From an uncultured Gammaproteobacteria bacterium (GTDB lineage: Bacteria > Pseudomonadota > Gammaproteobacteria > Steroidobacterales > GCA-2729495), in contig CALGMY010000069.1 of assembly GCA_937958785.1 (NCBI GenBank), positions 1 through 22,705 on the forward strand: a stretch of 22,705 bases of DNA, read 5' to 3'. Made by a program: the position numbers and the translations under genes. Under the pieces are notes generated by a model. It did not search any database and was not told where the DNA came from. It worked only from the letters and a program-made list of their open reading frames with translations. Positions 15,186-22,705 of the stretch are shown piece after piece. Each line of letters begins with the position of its first letter. Within the stretch, counting starts at the first letter, position 1.

Positions 15186-16168
15186 TCGGCCAGGGTGGGC
15201 CTGGGGCCGCGCTCCTGCGTGGTGCCGGCCTGCTGCTGTCCCGGGGTCCCGAGGGCCGGCGCCTCGTGATCCTGCACTACCACCGGGTGCCGGCCGCTCC
15301 GGATCCGCTCTGCCCCGAACTGCTCGAGCGTGACGTCTTCGCCGTGCACATGGCGGCACTCGCCGACGTGTTCCAGGTGATGAGCCTCTCCGACGGGCTC
15401 GCCGGCCTGCGGGACGGCTCCCTCCCCAGCCGGGCCGTGGTCATCACCTTCGATGACGGCTACGCGGACAACTTCCAGGTGGCCCTGCCGGTGCTGCAAC
15501 ACTTCGGGCTCACCGCCACCTTCTTCGTGGCGGCGGGCTTCCTCGACGGCGGCTGCATGTTCAACGACCTGGTGATCGAGGCCTGCCGGGTCGCGCCGCC
15601 CGGTGCCTGGCGCACGGGCATCCCGCTGCTCGGGGACGTGGTGGCGGGCGATGCCCCCGCGCGGGTCGCGCTGGCCGGGCAGCTGATCGCCCGCCTCAAG
15701 TACCGCGAGCCCGGCGAGCGGCTCGAGCTTGCCGGGCGCCTGCTGGCCTCGGCCGGGGGACGGCAGCCCGACCACCTCATGATGACCAGCGACGAGGTGC
15801 GCGGGCTCGACCGGGCCGGCATGGAGATCGGCGGGCACACACTGACCCACCCGATCCTCGCGCGGCTGCCCGACGCGGACGCCCGCCGGGAGATCGCCGG
15901 TGGTCGCGCTGCTCTCGAGTCCCTGGTGGGACACCCGGTTCGGCACTTCGCCTACCCGAACGGCAAGCCCGGCGAGGATTACCTGCCCCGGGACGTGGCG
16001 CTCGCCAGGGACCTGGGATTCGATGCCGCGCTGACCACGGTCTGGGCCGCGGCCACGCGCCGGGATGACCGCTTCCAGGTCCCGCGGGTGGGCTCCTGGG
16101 ACCGCACCCGGGCCCGCTTCTGTGCCCGGCTCCTGCGCTGCTACCGGGAGACCTCGTCCGCGGCCTGA
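15182..16168 (+). CDS. NodB-type polysaccharide deacetylase
   Basis: A 328-residue carbohydrate esterase 4-type protein. VVITFDDGYADN is NodB motif 1 with the catalytic and metal-binding aspartates. TATFFVAAGFLDG is the adjacent strand, and GGHTLTHPIL is motif 2 with both metal-binding histidines. HFAYPNGKPGEDY matches motif 3 (RxPYG-like, here without the arginine). No signal peptide is clear; LHYHRV near residue 38 is typical of members that work on lipid-linked or newly made polysaccharide. GTG 15182 overlaps the glycosyltransferase stop (GTGA). The last 28 bases overlap the end of the convergent acyltransferase gene. It is probably the second deacetylase acting on the same polymer as the protein at 5582, though this is not proven. 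Confidence 0.88.
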   Translation: MIGQGGPGAALLRGAGLLLSRGPEGRRLVILHYHRVPAAPDPLCPELLERDVFAVHMAALADVFQVMSLSDGLAGLRDGSLPSRAVVITFDDGYADNFQVALPVLQHFGLTATFFVAAGFLDGGCMFNDLVIEACRVAPPGAWRTGIPLLGDVVAGDAPARVALAGQLIARLKYREPGERLELAGRLLASAGGRQPDHLMMTSDEVRGLDRAGMEIGGHTLTHPILARLPDADARREIAGGRAALESLVGHPVRHFAYPNGKPGEDYLPRDVALARDLGFDAALTTVWAAATRRDDRFQVPRVGSWDRTRARFCARLLRCYRETSSAA

Positions 16169-17262
16169 GCCGGCCTGGCGGGCCGTCGGAAGCGCCGGCG
16201 GAGCTGCTGGATCTTCCCGAGCCACCAGCCGCGGCCGGCCGGCGCGTAGAGGAAGTGGTCCACGTGCCGGCGCGTCGTGGGCGACCAGGCGAGCTTGTAG
16301 CGGTCCGCATCCCCCAGGAAATCGAATTCGGTTCCACCCTCGTCGGCGAGACGGACCAGCAGCTGGTTCTGCGCATGATGGCCCACGGCGAGGCGCGCGA
16401 GGGGCTCCCGGTAGGTGCCCTTCATGCAGCCGTAGGTGCCCTCCCAGGCATAGCAGAGGCAGTAGGCGGCAGGCACCTCGTCGATCACCAGCAGGCACGC
16501 CCGCAGCTGGCCCGCGGCCGCCAGCTGGGCCAGCAGGCGGCGGTAGTAGGCAGTTTCCCGGGGGTCGTCGCTGATGGCGACGCCGGCGGCGGCCTTCCAG
16601 CTGTCCCGCTCGATGTGGAGCATGGCCTCGAGCAGCTGGTCGGTGTCCGCCCGCGGATCACCGCCCATGCCGTACCAGACCTCGACCGCACCCGGTTCGG
16701 CGGCGAAGTCCTTGGCATTCTTGCGCATGAGGTAGCGGTCGCGCTTGGGCCGCCGCGCCACCAGCGTCTCGCCGCTGACGCCGAGGGCCATGTAGGGTGA
16801 TTCCTCACCCGGGACGGAGATGAGCGGCTGGCCGTCAGCCTTCGCCACGGCGCGGATTGCCTGGTCGGTGGCGCTGTCAGCCAGCACCCCGCCGAAGCGG
16901 AGGACGTCCCAGCCGAGCGTCCGGTGCGTCCCCGTAAGGTGGCGCAGGAGCCCGGCCAGGTCACCCCGGACCGGCAGCTCGGCGTGGTAGGACACGACGC
17001 TGCTGACCGGCTCGAGCACGCGGACCTGGAACGGCCCCACCATCTCCGGGCGCACGTGGAACGGCACGATGCCCGTCAGGCGGCCCTCGTCAGTGGCGAT
17101 GAGCACCTGCACGGCGCCGGGCGCCGTCAGCTCCCGGACGATGGTGCTGGTCCAGGCGGGCAGCAGGGTGGGATTCAGGTTCAGCGCGCGGCCGAGGGCC
17201 TGCCATTGCGACGCCCAGGTGGCCTCGGCCTCGGCCCACGGCATGATCCTGTACTCAGTCAC
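16141..17262 (-). CDS. GNAT acyltransferase, CelD/BcsL (Acetyltransf_6) type
   Basis: A 373-residue protein with the double-GNAT layout of CelD/BcsL and FemAB-related proteins. The N-terminal part includes WASQWQALGRALNLNPTLLP and VLIATDEGRLTGIVPFHVRP. The C-terminal GNAT part includes RACLLVIDEVPAAYCLCYAW, LARLAVGHHAQNQLLVRLAD and FDFLGDADRYKLAWSP, the last being the hallmark of this group. It likely transfers an acyl group from acyl-CoA, or an aminoacyl group, to a sugar of the surface polymer. GTG 17262 has GGGAG six bases upstream and overlaps the O-antigen-ligase-like gene by eight bases. Its end overlaps the convergent deacetylase gene by 28 bases. Confidence 0.85.
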   Translation of the reverse strand: MTEYRIMPWAEAEATWASQWQALGRALNLNPTLLPAWTSTIVRELTAPGAVQVLIATDEGRLTGIVPFHVRPEMVGPFQVRVLEPVSSVVSYHAELPVRGDLAGLLRHLTGTHRTLGWDVLRFGGVLADSATDQAIRAVAKADGQPLISVPGEESPYMALGVSGETLVARRPKRDRYLMRKNAKDFAAEPGAVEVWYGMGGDPRADTDQLLEAMLHIERDSWKAAAGVAISDDPRETAYYRRLLAQLAAAGQLRACLLVIDEVPAAYCLCYAWEGTYGCMKGTYREPLARLAVGHHAQNQLLVRLADEGGTEFDFLGDADRYKLAWSPTTRRHVDHFLYAPAGRGWWLGKIQQLRRRFRRPARPAQAADEVSR

Positions 17263-18670
17263 GGGAAACTCCCTGGCGGCGGTGCCGGACCGCCGGACGG
17301 CCGGGCCGGCTGCGACGACGGGGTGGCGGCGCCGGGGCCGGGTCGGGTTCGGGAGCCGCGGGCGGGGCCGCCGCCGGGAGTGCATGGGGTGCCAGCTGAT
17401 AGAGCGCGGCGAGCAGGCCCAGGCACCAGACGAAGACCTCGGCCTTCAGGAAGTCCGTGAAGAGGCCGCCGACCAGCACGGCCGTGATGCAGCCGGCCAC
17501 GGCAGCCCGGTAGGTGCCGATGGCCTCGGGCAGGCCCAGCGGGTCCAGCGTCTTCAGTTGCCGCACCTGCCGGTAGACCGTGAGCAGCAGGAGCAGGTAG
17601 ATGAGCGCACCGGGCATGCCCTGCTCCACCAGGACCGACAGGAAGGTGTTGTGGGACGAGCGGGTGCCGAGGGCCTCGCCCCACTCCGTCTTCGCCATGT
17701 ACTTCTCGTCCAGGTACCGGGGACTCAGGATCGCGGTACCCCGGTGCCCGGCGCCGAAGGGATGGTCGAGCGCCATCTGGAGCTGCGCTTCCGCCAGCAC
17801 CAGCCGCGTCTGGGTGCTCAGGTCGACTTCCTCGGTCTGCTGGACGGGCGCCGAGATCGTGCCCAGCCGCTCCCAGAACTGGGCCGGGGCCATTCGCACG
17901 AGGATGAGCAGGGCCAGCACGCCGAGGCCGTAGTACACCTTGCGGAAGCGCACCGGCGTGACCGTGAGCATCACGAGGCCGCCCGCGATCAGGCCGACCA
18001 CCGGGCCCCGGCTCATGGTCTGGATCATGCCGTTGACGATGAACGGGGTAACCGCGAGGGCCAGGGCCCGGACCCGCCAGGAGCCCTGCAGGACCAGTGC
18101 AGAGGCGGCGAGGAGCCCGGTGCCGAGCTGCATGGCCAGTGAATTGGCGTCGTCGATGCCGGGTCCGCCGACGCCGTCGAAGCGCCCATCGAGCCGGCCG
18201 GAGTCGGGCGTCACGAAGATGATCCAGCCCAGGTAGAAGCAGCCCAGCACGTGCACGAGCAGCACGTTGCGCAGGTCCTCGGCCGTGCGGACCACCATGT
18301 AGACCAGGAAGATCAGCAGGGTGTACTTGGTGAAGAGGATCGCCGCCTCCGAGTGGGTCTCCCGGTCCGCGGCCCAAGCGAGCTGCAGCCACAACCACGC
18401 CGAGAACAGGATGAACATGCGCACCGTGCTGTTCTGGAGCCAGCTCGGCCGGTCGGCGGGCGGGGGGTCGCGCCAGAGCGAGAGCACGGTGACGAAGGCC
18501 GCCAGCAGCGACCAGCGCAGGTCCGGCAGCATCTCGCCCCACCACCGGTCGGGGGGGTGCAGGTAGAACACCGAGATGTAGGTGTACAGCCCGTAGACAG
18601 GATTGCGCAGCAGGCTGGCGAGCAGTCCGCCGAAGAACGCGGCGACGAAGGCGAGGGATGTCAGTGACAC
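17255..18670 (-). CDS. O-antigen ligase-like membrane protein, exosortase-A-associated type
   Basis: A 471-residue inner-membrane protein with about ten to twelve hydrophobic helices. Early helices include SLAFVAAFFGGLLASLLRNP and TKYTLLIFLVYMVVRT. The large periplasmic loop holds STQTRLVLAEAQLQMALDHP, FGAGHRGT and SSHNTFLSVLVEQGMPGALI, the Wzy_C/O-antigen ligase signature with the conserved histidine in the HNTFL motif. YGLYTYISVFYLHPPDRWWG near the N-terminus is typical of the subfamily linked to exosortase A loci. It is expected to join a lipid-carried glycan to an acceptor, perhaps protein, at the outer face of the membrane. The C-terminal tail is long, Pro/Ala/Arg-rich and probably disordered. 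GTG 18670 overlaps the previous gene by ten bases. Confidence 0.9.
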   Translation of the reverse strand: MSLTSLAFVAAFFGGLLASLLRNPVYGLYTYISVFYLHPPDRWWGEMLPDLRWSLLAAFVTVLSLWRDPPPADRPSWLQNSTVRMFILFSAWLWLQLAWAADRETHSEAAILFTKYTLLIFLVYMVVRTAEDLRNVLLVHVLGCFYLGWIIFVTPDSGRLDGRFDGVGGPGIDDANSLAMQLGTGLLAASALVLQGSWRVRALALAVTPFIVNGMIQTMSRGPVVGLIAGGLVMLTVTPVRFRKVYYGLGVLALLILVRMAPAQFWERLGTISAPVQQTEEVDLSTQTRLVLAEAQLQMALDHPFGAGHRGTAILSPRYLDEKYMAKTEWGEALGTRSSHNTFLSVLVEQGMPGALIYLLLLLTVYRQVRQLKTLDPLGLPEAIGTYRAAVAGCITAVLVGGLFTDFLKAEVFVWCLGLLAALYQLAPHALPAAAPPAAPEPDPAPAPPPRRRSRPGRPAVRHRRQGVSRD

Positions 18671-20415
18671 CCGAGGTCCTTCGCCCGGAGCCACTGCTCC
18701 AGCATCAGGAGGTCCCAGATCACGTAGCCGAAGTAGCCCGGGTGTCCGTCCCGGTGCCGGGCCTGGATGCCCGCGAGGAAATCCTCCCGGAAGATCCCCC
18801 GGGTCGCGAGGCTGGCCATGCTGCCCGCCACGAGATCGATGAGGCCCGGCGAGGTCTTCAGCCACACGCCGAAGGGCAGGCCGAAGCCGTGCTTGCTCTT
18901 GTTGAGGATCTCGTCCGGCAGGAAGCCCTGCATGGCCTCCTTGTAGAAGTGCCGCAGCTCCTGGCCACGGATCTTCCGCTCCGGCGGGATCCCGAGGGAG
19001 AACTCCAGCAGCCCGGTGTCGAGCATGGGGTAGCGGACCTCGATGCCGGCGAGCTCGCACATGCGGCCGACCTTGCGCAGGTCGCTGTCCGCCAGCACGA
19101 ATTTCCAGTCGAAGTAGAGCATGCGGTCCACGACGTGGGCGTCGGGCACCTCCGCCCAGGTTTCGTTCATGCGGGTGACGGGATGCCGGGGGTCGACCTG
19201 CGCCAGGAAGTCGGGCGTGAAGATGTCCGCCCGGTCCTCCCGGAACATGAAGTTCCAGGATTGGAGCCGCTCCGGCAAGGGGATCCGGGCCTGCTGCACG
19301 TAGCTGCGGACCTTGCCGAGGGGCCAGGCTGCTTCCTCCGGGATCCAGCGCAGCAGGCCGTCAGCGAGCCAGGCGGGGCGGAGCGCGGGCGGCAGGCGCC
19401 AGTAATGCTCGAAGAGCGCTTGGCGGGTGTAGTGGGGGTTGCCGGCGAAGATCTCGTCGCCGCCATCACCCGCCAGCAGCCGGTCGATGCCGGCACTGCG
19501 GGCGAGCTTCGCGCAGAAGTAGGTGGGGATCGCCGAGGAGTTGCCGAAGGGCTCGTCGTAGGCACTCGCGATCACCGGCAATGCGGTGGCCACGTCTTCC
19601 GGCGTGACGATGTACTCGGCGCCGCGGGCGCCGTACCGCTGGACGGCGATGCGGGCATAGGACAGCTCGTCATAGCCCTCGGTGTTGAACCCGACCGAGA
19701 AGGTGCGGACCGGGTCGGCGCCGATCGCGGCCATCACGCCGACGACGGTGGAACTGTCGAGGCCACCGCTCAGGAACGCGCCGGGGCTGCGGGCGCCGGC
19801 CAGGGCGTTCCCGACCGCGACGCGCAGCAGCCGGTGCAGCTCCGCCCGGGGATCGGCCGGGTCGCCGGGGGTGGGCCCGAAGGCCGGTCGCCAGTAACGT
19901 TCCTCACCGACGCCATTGCCCGTCGCGGTGGCGAGGGTGCCCGGCGCGAGCTTGCGGACGCCGGGGTAGGCGGTATCGGGGCTCGGCACCATGTGCAGGT
20001 GCAGGTAGTCGAACAGCGCCTGCGGCGCGAGCCGGACCCGGGCTGCGCCCGCTGCCGCCCGGGCAACCTCCAGGGCCGAGGTGCCAAACACGAGGGTGCC
20101 GTCAGCTGCCCGGGCGTAGGCGAGGGGCCGCACGCCCACCCGGTCCACGGCGAGCAGGGCCCGGCCGGCCGGGCGGTCGAGGATGACGGCGGCGAACGGC
20201 CCCGCCAGGCGGGCGAAGGCCGCCGGGCCATGGGCCGCATAGGCCCGCAGCACCACCTCGGCGGGTGTCGCGGCGGCGGTGCCCGGCTCCCGGGACCGGG
20301 GCTGGCCATCGACCAGGACCTCGATGCCCCCGGCGCTCGCGACGGAGGGCGCGCGGGCGGCCGGGGCCGAGGCCGCGGGGCGGGCCGGATGCCACGTGCC
20401 ATGAAGGTCTGCCAT
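18661..20415 (-). CDS. Asparagine synthetase-like amidotransferase lacking the glutaminase cysteine
   Basis: A 584-residue protein. The C-terminal synthetase domain is intact: SGGLDSS (216-222) is the ATP pyrophosphatase loop, and LLAGDGGDEIFAGNPHY and VRYPMLDTGLLEFSLGIPPE are family motifs. The N-terminal region keeps the back half of a glutamine amidotransferase domain (VDRVGVRPLAYARAADGTLV, FGTSALEVARA) but starts MADLHGTWHPARPAA and has no cysteine at position 2, so it should not hydrolyse glutamine. ATG 20415 is used; extending the frame to 20583 gives no MC start. It may use free ammonia or another amine, as the related beta-lactam synthetases form bonds without glutamine. It is the first gene of a minus-strand operon with the O-antigen-ligase-like and acyltransferase genes. 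Confidence 0.85.
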   Translation of the reverse strand: MADLHGTWHPARPAASAPAARAPSVASAGGIEVLVDGQPRSREPGTAAATPAEVVLRAYAAHGPAAFARLAGPFAAVILDRPAGRALLAVDRVGVRPLAYARAADGTLVFGTSALEVARAAAGAARVRLAPQALFDYLHLHMVPSPDTAYPGVRKLAPGTLATATGNGVGEERYWRPAFGPTPGDPADPRAELHRLLRVAVGNALAGARSPGAFLSGGLDSSTVVGVMAAIGADPVRTFSVGFNTEGYDELSYARIAVQRYGARGAEYIVTPEDVATALPVIASAYDEPFGNSSAIPTYFCAKLARSAGIDRLLAGDGGDEIFAGNPHYTRQALFEHYWRLPPALRPAWLADGLLRWIPEEAAWPLGKVRSYVQQARIPLPERLQSWNFMFREDRADIFTPDFLAQVDPRHPVTRMNETWAEVPDAHVVDRMLYFDWKFVLADSDLRKVGRMCELAGIEVRYPMLDTGLLEFSLGIPPERKIRGQELRHFYKEAMQGFLPDEILNKSKHGFGLPFGVWLKTSPGLIDLVAGSMASLATRGIFREDFLAGIQARHRDGHPGYFGYVIWDLLMLEQWLRAKDLGCH

Positions 20416-20452
20416 GCGCTCAGGACTGCCGGGAATGCCTGGGGAAACGCGA

Positions 20453-20481
20453 ATTCTTGGGGAACCACCGGGGGTTGTCCA
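20453..20481 (-). promoter_or_regulatory. Candidate promoter of the asparagine-synthetase-like operon
   Basis: On the minus strand, TGGACA (20481-20476) and AAGAAT (20458-20453) are separated by exactly 17 bases, matching the -35 and -10 consensus at five and four of six positions. A start near 20446 leaves a leader of about 31 bases to ATG 20415. The 152-base gap also serves the divergent GT2 gene, for which only TTGACT (20527-20532) without a good -10 is visible. Confidence 0.45.
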
Positions 20482-20567
20482 GCAACGGCTTGGCAGTTGT
20501 GCCTGGGGTCGGGCGGACCGGTTTCCTTGACTTGGGGGCGGGCGAGCGGGCAGGGTGCGGCCTGCAT

Positions 20568-21740
20568 ATGGACAGCGTGGCAACCGTCATTTTCTGGGCC
20601 AGCGCCGTGCTGGTCGTCTACGTGTACGCGGGCTATCCCGTGGCCCTCTGGCTGCTCGGTGCCTGTGGCCTCGGCCGGCCCGTGCGCCGCGGCACGATCG
20701 AGCCGCCCGTCACACTCGTGATCTCCGCCTACAACGAGGTGGCGGTCATCGGGGAGAAGCTCCGCAATTCCCTCGCCCTCGACTATCCCCCGGACCGGTT
20801 GCAGGTACTCGTCGTTTCCGACGCCTCCAGCGACGGCACGGACGAGGCGGTGCTCGCGGCCGGCGATCCCCGGGTGGAGCTGCTGCGCATGGCCGAGCGG
20901 GGTGGCAAGACGGCGGGCCTGAATGCCGCCGTCCGGCGCGCCCGTGGCGAGATCATCGTGTTCTCCGATGCCAATGCCCTCTACGACCGGCTCGCCATCC
21001 GGCACCTGGTGCGGAACTTCGCCGACCCCGAGGTGGGCGCCGTCACCGGTGAGTCGCGCTACCAGATCGCCGAGGAGGACGCTTCCACCGAGGCCGAGAA
21101 CCAGTACTGGAGCTACGAACTCTGGGTGAAGCGCCAGGAGAGCCGGCTGGGTTCGCTCGTCGGTGGCGACGGTGCGATCTACGCCGTGCGCCGGGAGCTG
21201 TACACGGAACTCGGCGCCTCCGACCTGTCGGACTTCGTCAATCCCCTGCAGGTCGTGGCCCAGGGGTACCGCAACGTCTATGAGACGGAGGCGTTCTCCA
21301 ATGAAGGCGGCGCCGAAGGCTTCGGCGCCGAGTTCCGCCGCAAGGTCCGCATCGTCAACCGGGCCTGGCGGGCCACGCTGAAGCTCCGTGGCCTGCTGAA
21401 CCCGTTCCGGCACGGGGTCTTCGCCCTGCAGTTCCTGTCCCACAAGGTGCTGCGCTGGTTCGTGCCCCTGTTCCTCCTGGCGCTGCTGGTCGCCAACTTC
21501 TGGCTGGCCCGGACCGGGGTGCTGTTCTATTCGTTGACATTGGCGGCCCAGCTGGCGTTCTATGCGGCGGCGGCGCTGGGCTTCCTGCTCGACCGGCTCG
21601 GCCGGCCCGTGCGGCTGCTGAACGTGCCCTACTATTTCTGCGCCGTGAACATTGCCAGCCTGATGGGGATCGGTCAGGCGCTGGCGGGTCGCACCTACAC
21701 GACCTGGAGCAGTTCCCGTCCCGCAACGCCGGCGGCCTGA
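20568..21740 (+). CDS. Membrane-bound family 2 glycosyltransferase
   Basis: A 390-residue inner-membrane enzyme with a cytoplasmic GT-A domain. An N-terminal helix (VATVIFWASAVLVVYVYAGYPVALWLL) precedes VTLVISAYNEVAVI. SDASSDGTDEAV has D85 for nucleotide binding, and VFSDANALYD has D134 in the DxD-like metal site. GGDGAIYAVRREL and LSDFVNPLQVVAQGYRNVYE form the acceptor and base region. FLSHKVLRWFVPL resembles the QxxRW element of processive synthases but lacks the glutamine. Three C-terminal helices follow. The likely role is chain initiation or extension of the polysaccharide. ATG 20568 gives the N-terminal helix, although its ribosome binding site is poor. The gene is divergent from the asparagine-synthetase-like operon. 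Confidence 0.9.
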   Translation: MDSVATVIFWASAVLVVYVYAGYPVALWLLGACGLGRPVRRGTIEPPVTLVISAYNEVAVIGEKLRNSLALDYPPDRLQVLVVSDASSDGTDEAVLAAGDPRVELLRMAERGGKTAGLNAAVRRARGEIIVFSDANALYDRLAIRHLVRNFADPEVGAVTGESRYQIAEEDASTEAENQYWSYELWVKRQESRLGSLVGGDGAIYAVRRELYTELGASDLSDFVNPLQVVAQGYRNVYETEAFSNEGGAEGFGAEFRRKVRIVNRAWRATLKLRGLLNPFRHGVFALQFLSHKVLRWFVPLFLLALLVANFWLARTGVLFYSLTLAAQLAFYAAAALGFLLDRLGRPVRLLNVPYYFCAVNIASLMGIGQALAGRTYTTWSSSRPATPAA

Positions 21741-21771
21741 GACCGCCTGGCACCATCGGAAAGTGATACAG

Positions 21772-22023
21772 ATGACCGACGTGACCGAGATCGTGGAGAT
21801 CCTCCGCAGCACCCTGCAGCTCGGCTCCCGGGCCGATGCCTTCACCGCCGACACCGCGCTGCTCGGCCATGTTCCCGAGGTCGATTCGATGGCGGTCGTC
21901 GCAATCCTCACGGCCATCGAGGACCAGTACGGCATCACCATCGACGACGACGAGATGTCCGCCGAGGTGTTCGCGTCCGTTGGCAGCCTTGGCCGCTTCC
22001 TCGACGCCAAGCTCGGTCGGTGA
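21772..22023 (+). CDS. Acyl carrier protein
   Basis: An 83-residue acidic four-helix carrier protein. EVDSMAVVAIL holds serine S39 in the DSM motif, a common variant of DSL, where the 4'-phosphopantetheine arm is attached. Helix I is VTEIVEILRSTLQLG, and the C-terminal part reads YGITIDDDEMSAEVFASVGS with GRFLDAKLGR. Acidic residues after the serine suit docking with partner enzymes. ATG 21772 is chosen since GGAAAG lies eight bases upstream; GTG 21763 is in frame but has a worse signal. It overlaps the hydrolase start by four bases (GTGA). It probably carries the acid activated by the ligase at 11104 or a related acyl group for transfer, which is an inference. Confidence 0.92.
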   Translation: MTDVTEIVEILRSTLQLGSRADAFTADTALLGHVPEVDSMAVVAILTAIEDQYGITIDDDEMSAEVFASVGSLGRFLDAKLGR

Positions 22024-22705
22024 CCGTCGCCGCCCACCGGCTTGAACCCGTCTTCCTGCCGACAGCGGCCGGTGACATCCTGCTGACCACCTGGGTGCCC
22101 GCCCGGGCCCCGCCTGCCCGCTGGCTGCTCCTCGTCCCGCCCTTCGCGGAGGAGCTGAACAAATCCCGGCGCATGCTCGCCCTGCTCGCGCGGGCGGCCG
22201 TCGCCAGGGGCCATGGCGTGGTCCTGCCCGACCTTGCCGGGACGGGTGACAGCTGGGGCGACTTCCGGGATGCCCGCCTGCCGCTGTGGCGCGCCGACCT
22301 CGCCGCGACCGCGGCCTGGGTCACCGCCCGGGGCGGGGAGGTCAGCGCCGTGCTCGGGCTGCGCTTCGGCGGCCTGCTGGCGCTGGAACTCGCCAGCAGC
22401 CTGTCCGCCGTCCAGCAGGTGCTGCTCTGGCAACCGGCCCTCGCCGGCAACGACGTGCTGACCCAGTTCCTGCGGTTGCGGACGGCCGCGGGCCTGACGG
22501 GCGGCGGCGGGCCGGCCGAGACCGTCGAGGGACTGAAGGCCCGGCTCGCCGGGGGCGAGTCCGTGGAGGTGGCCGGCTACGAGCTCCCACCGGAACTCTG
22601 CGCCGCCCTGGGCGGACTCAGCCTCGTGGCCCTCGCCCCGCCCCGGCCGCTCGCCATCGAGTGGTTCCACCTCACGCGCCAGAGCGCTACTGCGCTGCCG
22701 CCACC
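22020..22705 (+). CDS. Alpha/beta hydrolase, exosortase-A-associated hydrolase 2 type (cut by the window end)
   Basis: A frame of 228 codons running off the right edge. VPPFAEELNKSRRMLALLAR and LPDLAGTGDSWGDF are the signatures of the hydrolase 2 family found in exosortase A loci, as I recall it. The nucleophile-elbow position reads VLGLRFGGLLALE, with R115 where a catalytic serine of GxSxG would be, so a normal serine-hydrolase mechanism is doubtful. Family members may share this change. GTG 22020 overlaps the carrier-protein stop. Next to an acyl carrier protein it could work as a thioesterase-like or acyl-transfer partner, but no activity can be claimed. Confidence 0.85.
   Translation, partial: MTVAAHRLEPVFLPTAAGDILLTTWVPARAPPARWLLLVPPFAEELNKSRRMLALLARAAVARGHGVVLPDLAGTGDSWGDFRDARLPLWRADLAATAAWVTARGGEVSAVLGLRFGGLLALELASSLSAVQQVLLWQPALAGNDVLTQFLRLRTAAGLTGGGGPAETVEGLKARLAGGESVEVAGYELPPELCAALGGLSLVALAPPRPLAIEWFHLTRQSATALPP

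Noticed and set aside
20485..20510. Sigma-54 promoter (TGGCA element) in the divergent gap
   Set aside because: TGGCA occurs near 20490 but no GC dinucleotide lies at the required distance for the -12 element on either strand.
18658..20721. 687-codon plus-strand open frame opposite the asparagine-synthetase-like gene
   Set aside because: The minus strand has intact catalytic motifs in the same place; the plus-strand product has no recognisable domain.
19770..22670. 966-codon minus-strand open frame across GT2, carrier protein and hydrolase
   Set aside because: It lies opposite three well-recognised plus-strand genes and reads as low-complexity Gly/Pro/Arg/Gln sequence, an artefact of GC-rich third positions.

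Overview
The window is high-GC DNA with dense, overlapping genes. It looks like part of a surface and extracellular polysaccharide locus from a Gram-negative proteobacterium, probably a gammaproteobacterium. The host call rests on GC-rich codon use, a GEMM-I cyclic-di-GMP riboswitch, and a set of genes resembling those that accompany exosortase A (XrtA/PEP-CTERM) systems. No exosortase, prsK/prsR pair, Wzx/Wzy-type flippase or polymerase, tRNA, rRNA, transposase or CRISPR array was seen. The locus probably continues past both ends.

Left part (1-5550): a truncated minus-strand gene at the edge, then a plus-strand glycosyltransferase (249-1505). A 525-base non-coding stretch follows. It holds a candidate promoter with a palindrome over its -35 box, a clear cyclic-di-GMP (GEMM-I) riboswitch at about 1803-1890, and a structured expression platform. 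It leads into a 1153-residue secreted protein (2031-5492) made of a kelch-like propeller, two Ig-like repeats, a jelly-roll carbohydrate-binding-like domain, three more Ig-like repeats, a Gly/Asp-rich linker and a C-terminal hydrophobic-plus-arginine sorting tail. A strong hairpin terminator follows.

Middle (5567-10227): a compact four-gene operon with overlapping stops and starts. It encodes a polysaccharide-deacetylase-like membrane protein, a secreted stand-alone copy of the jelly-roll domain found inside the giant protein, a membrane-anchored transglutaminase-like protein, and an MHS-type MFS transporter with a large loop insertion. A secreted TPR protein (10329-11054) follows.

Right part (11104-22705): plus-strand genes for an exosortase-A-type AMP-forming acyl-CoA ligase, a PLP-dependent decarboxylase, a family 4 glycosyltransferase and a NodB-type deacetylase. 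These converge on a minus-strand operon of an asparagine-synthetase-like enzyme without a glutaminase cysteine, an O-antigen-ligase-like protein and a GNAT (CelD/BcsL-type) acyltransferase. Divergent from that operon are a membrane GT2 glycosyltransferase, an acyl carrier protein and a hydrolase-2-like alpha/beta hydrolase cut by the window end.

Working model (inference): the right-hand genes build, decorate and ligate a surface polysaccharide. The ligase, decarboxylase and carrier protein may supply an amine- or acyl-type modification. The riboswitch-controlled giant protein and the adjacent deacetylase/jelly-roll/transglutaminase/MFS operon may bind, modify or cross-link that polymer at the cell surface when cyclic-di-GMP signals a sessile state.
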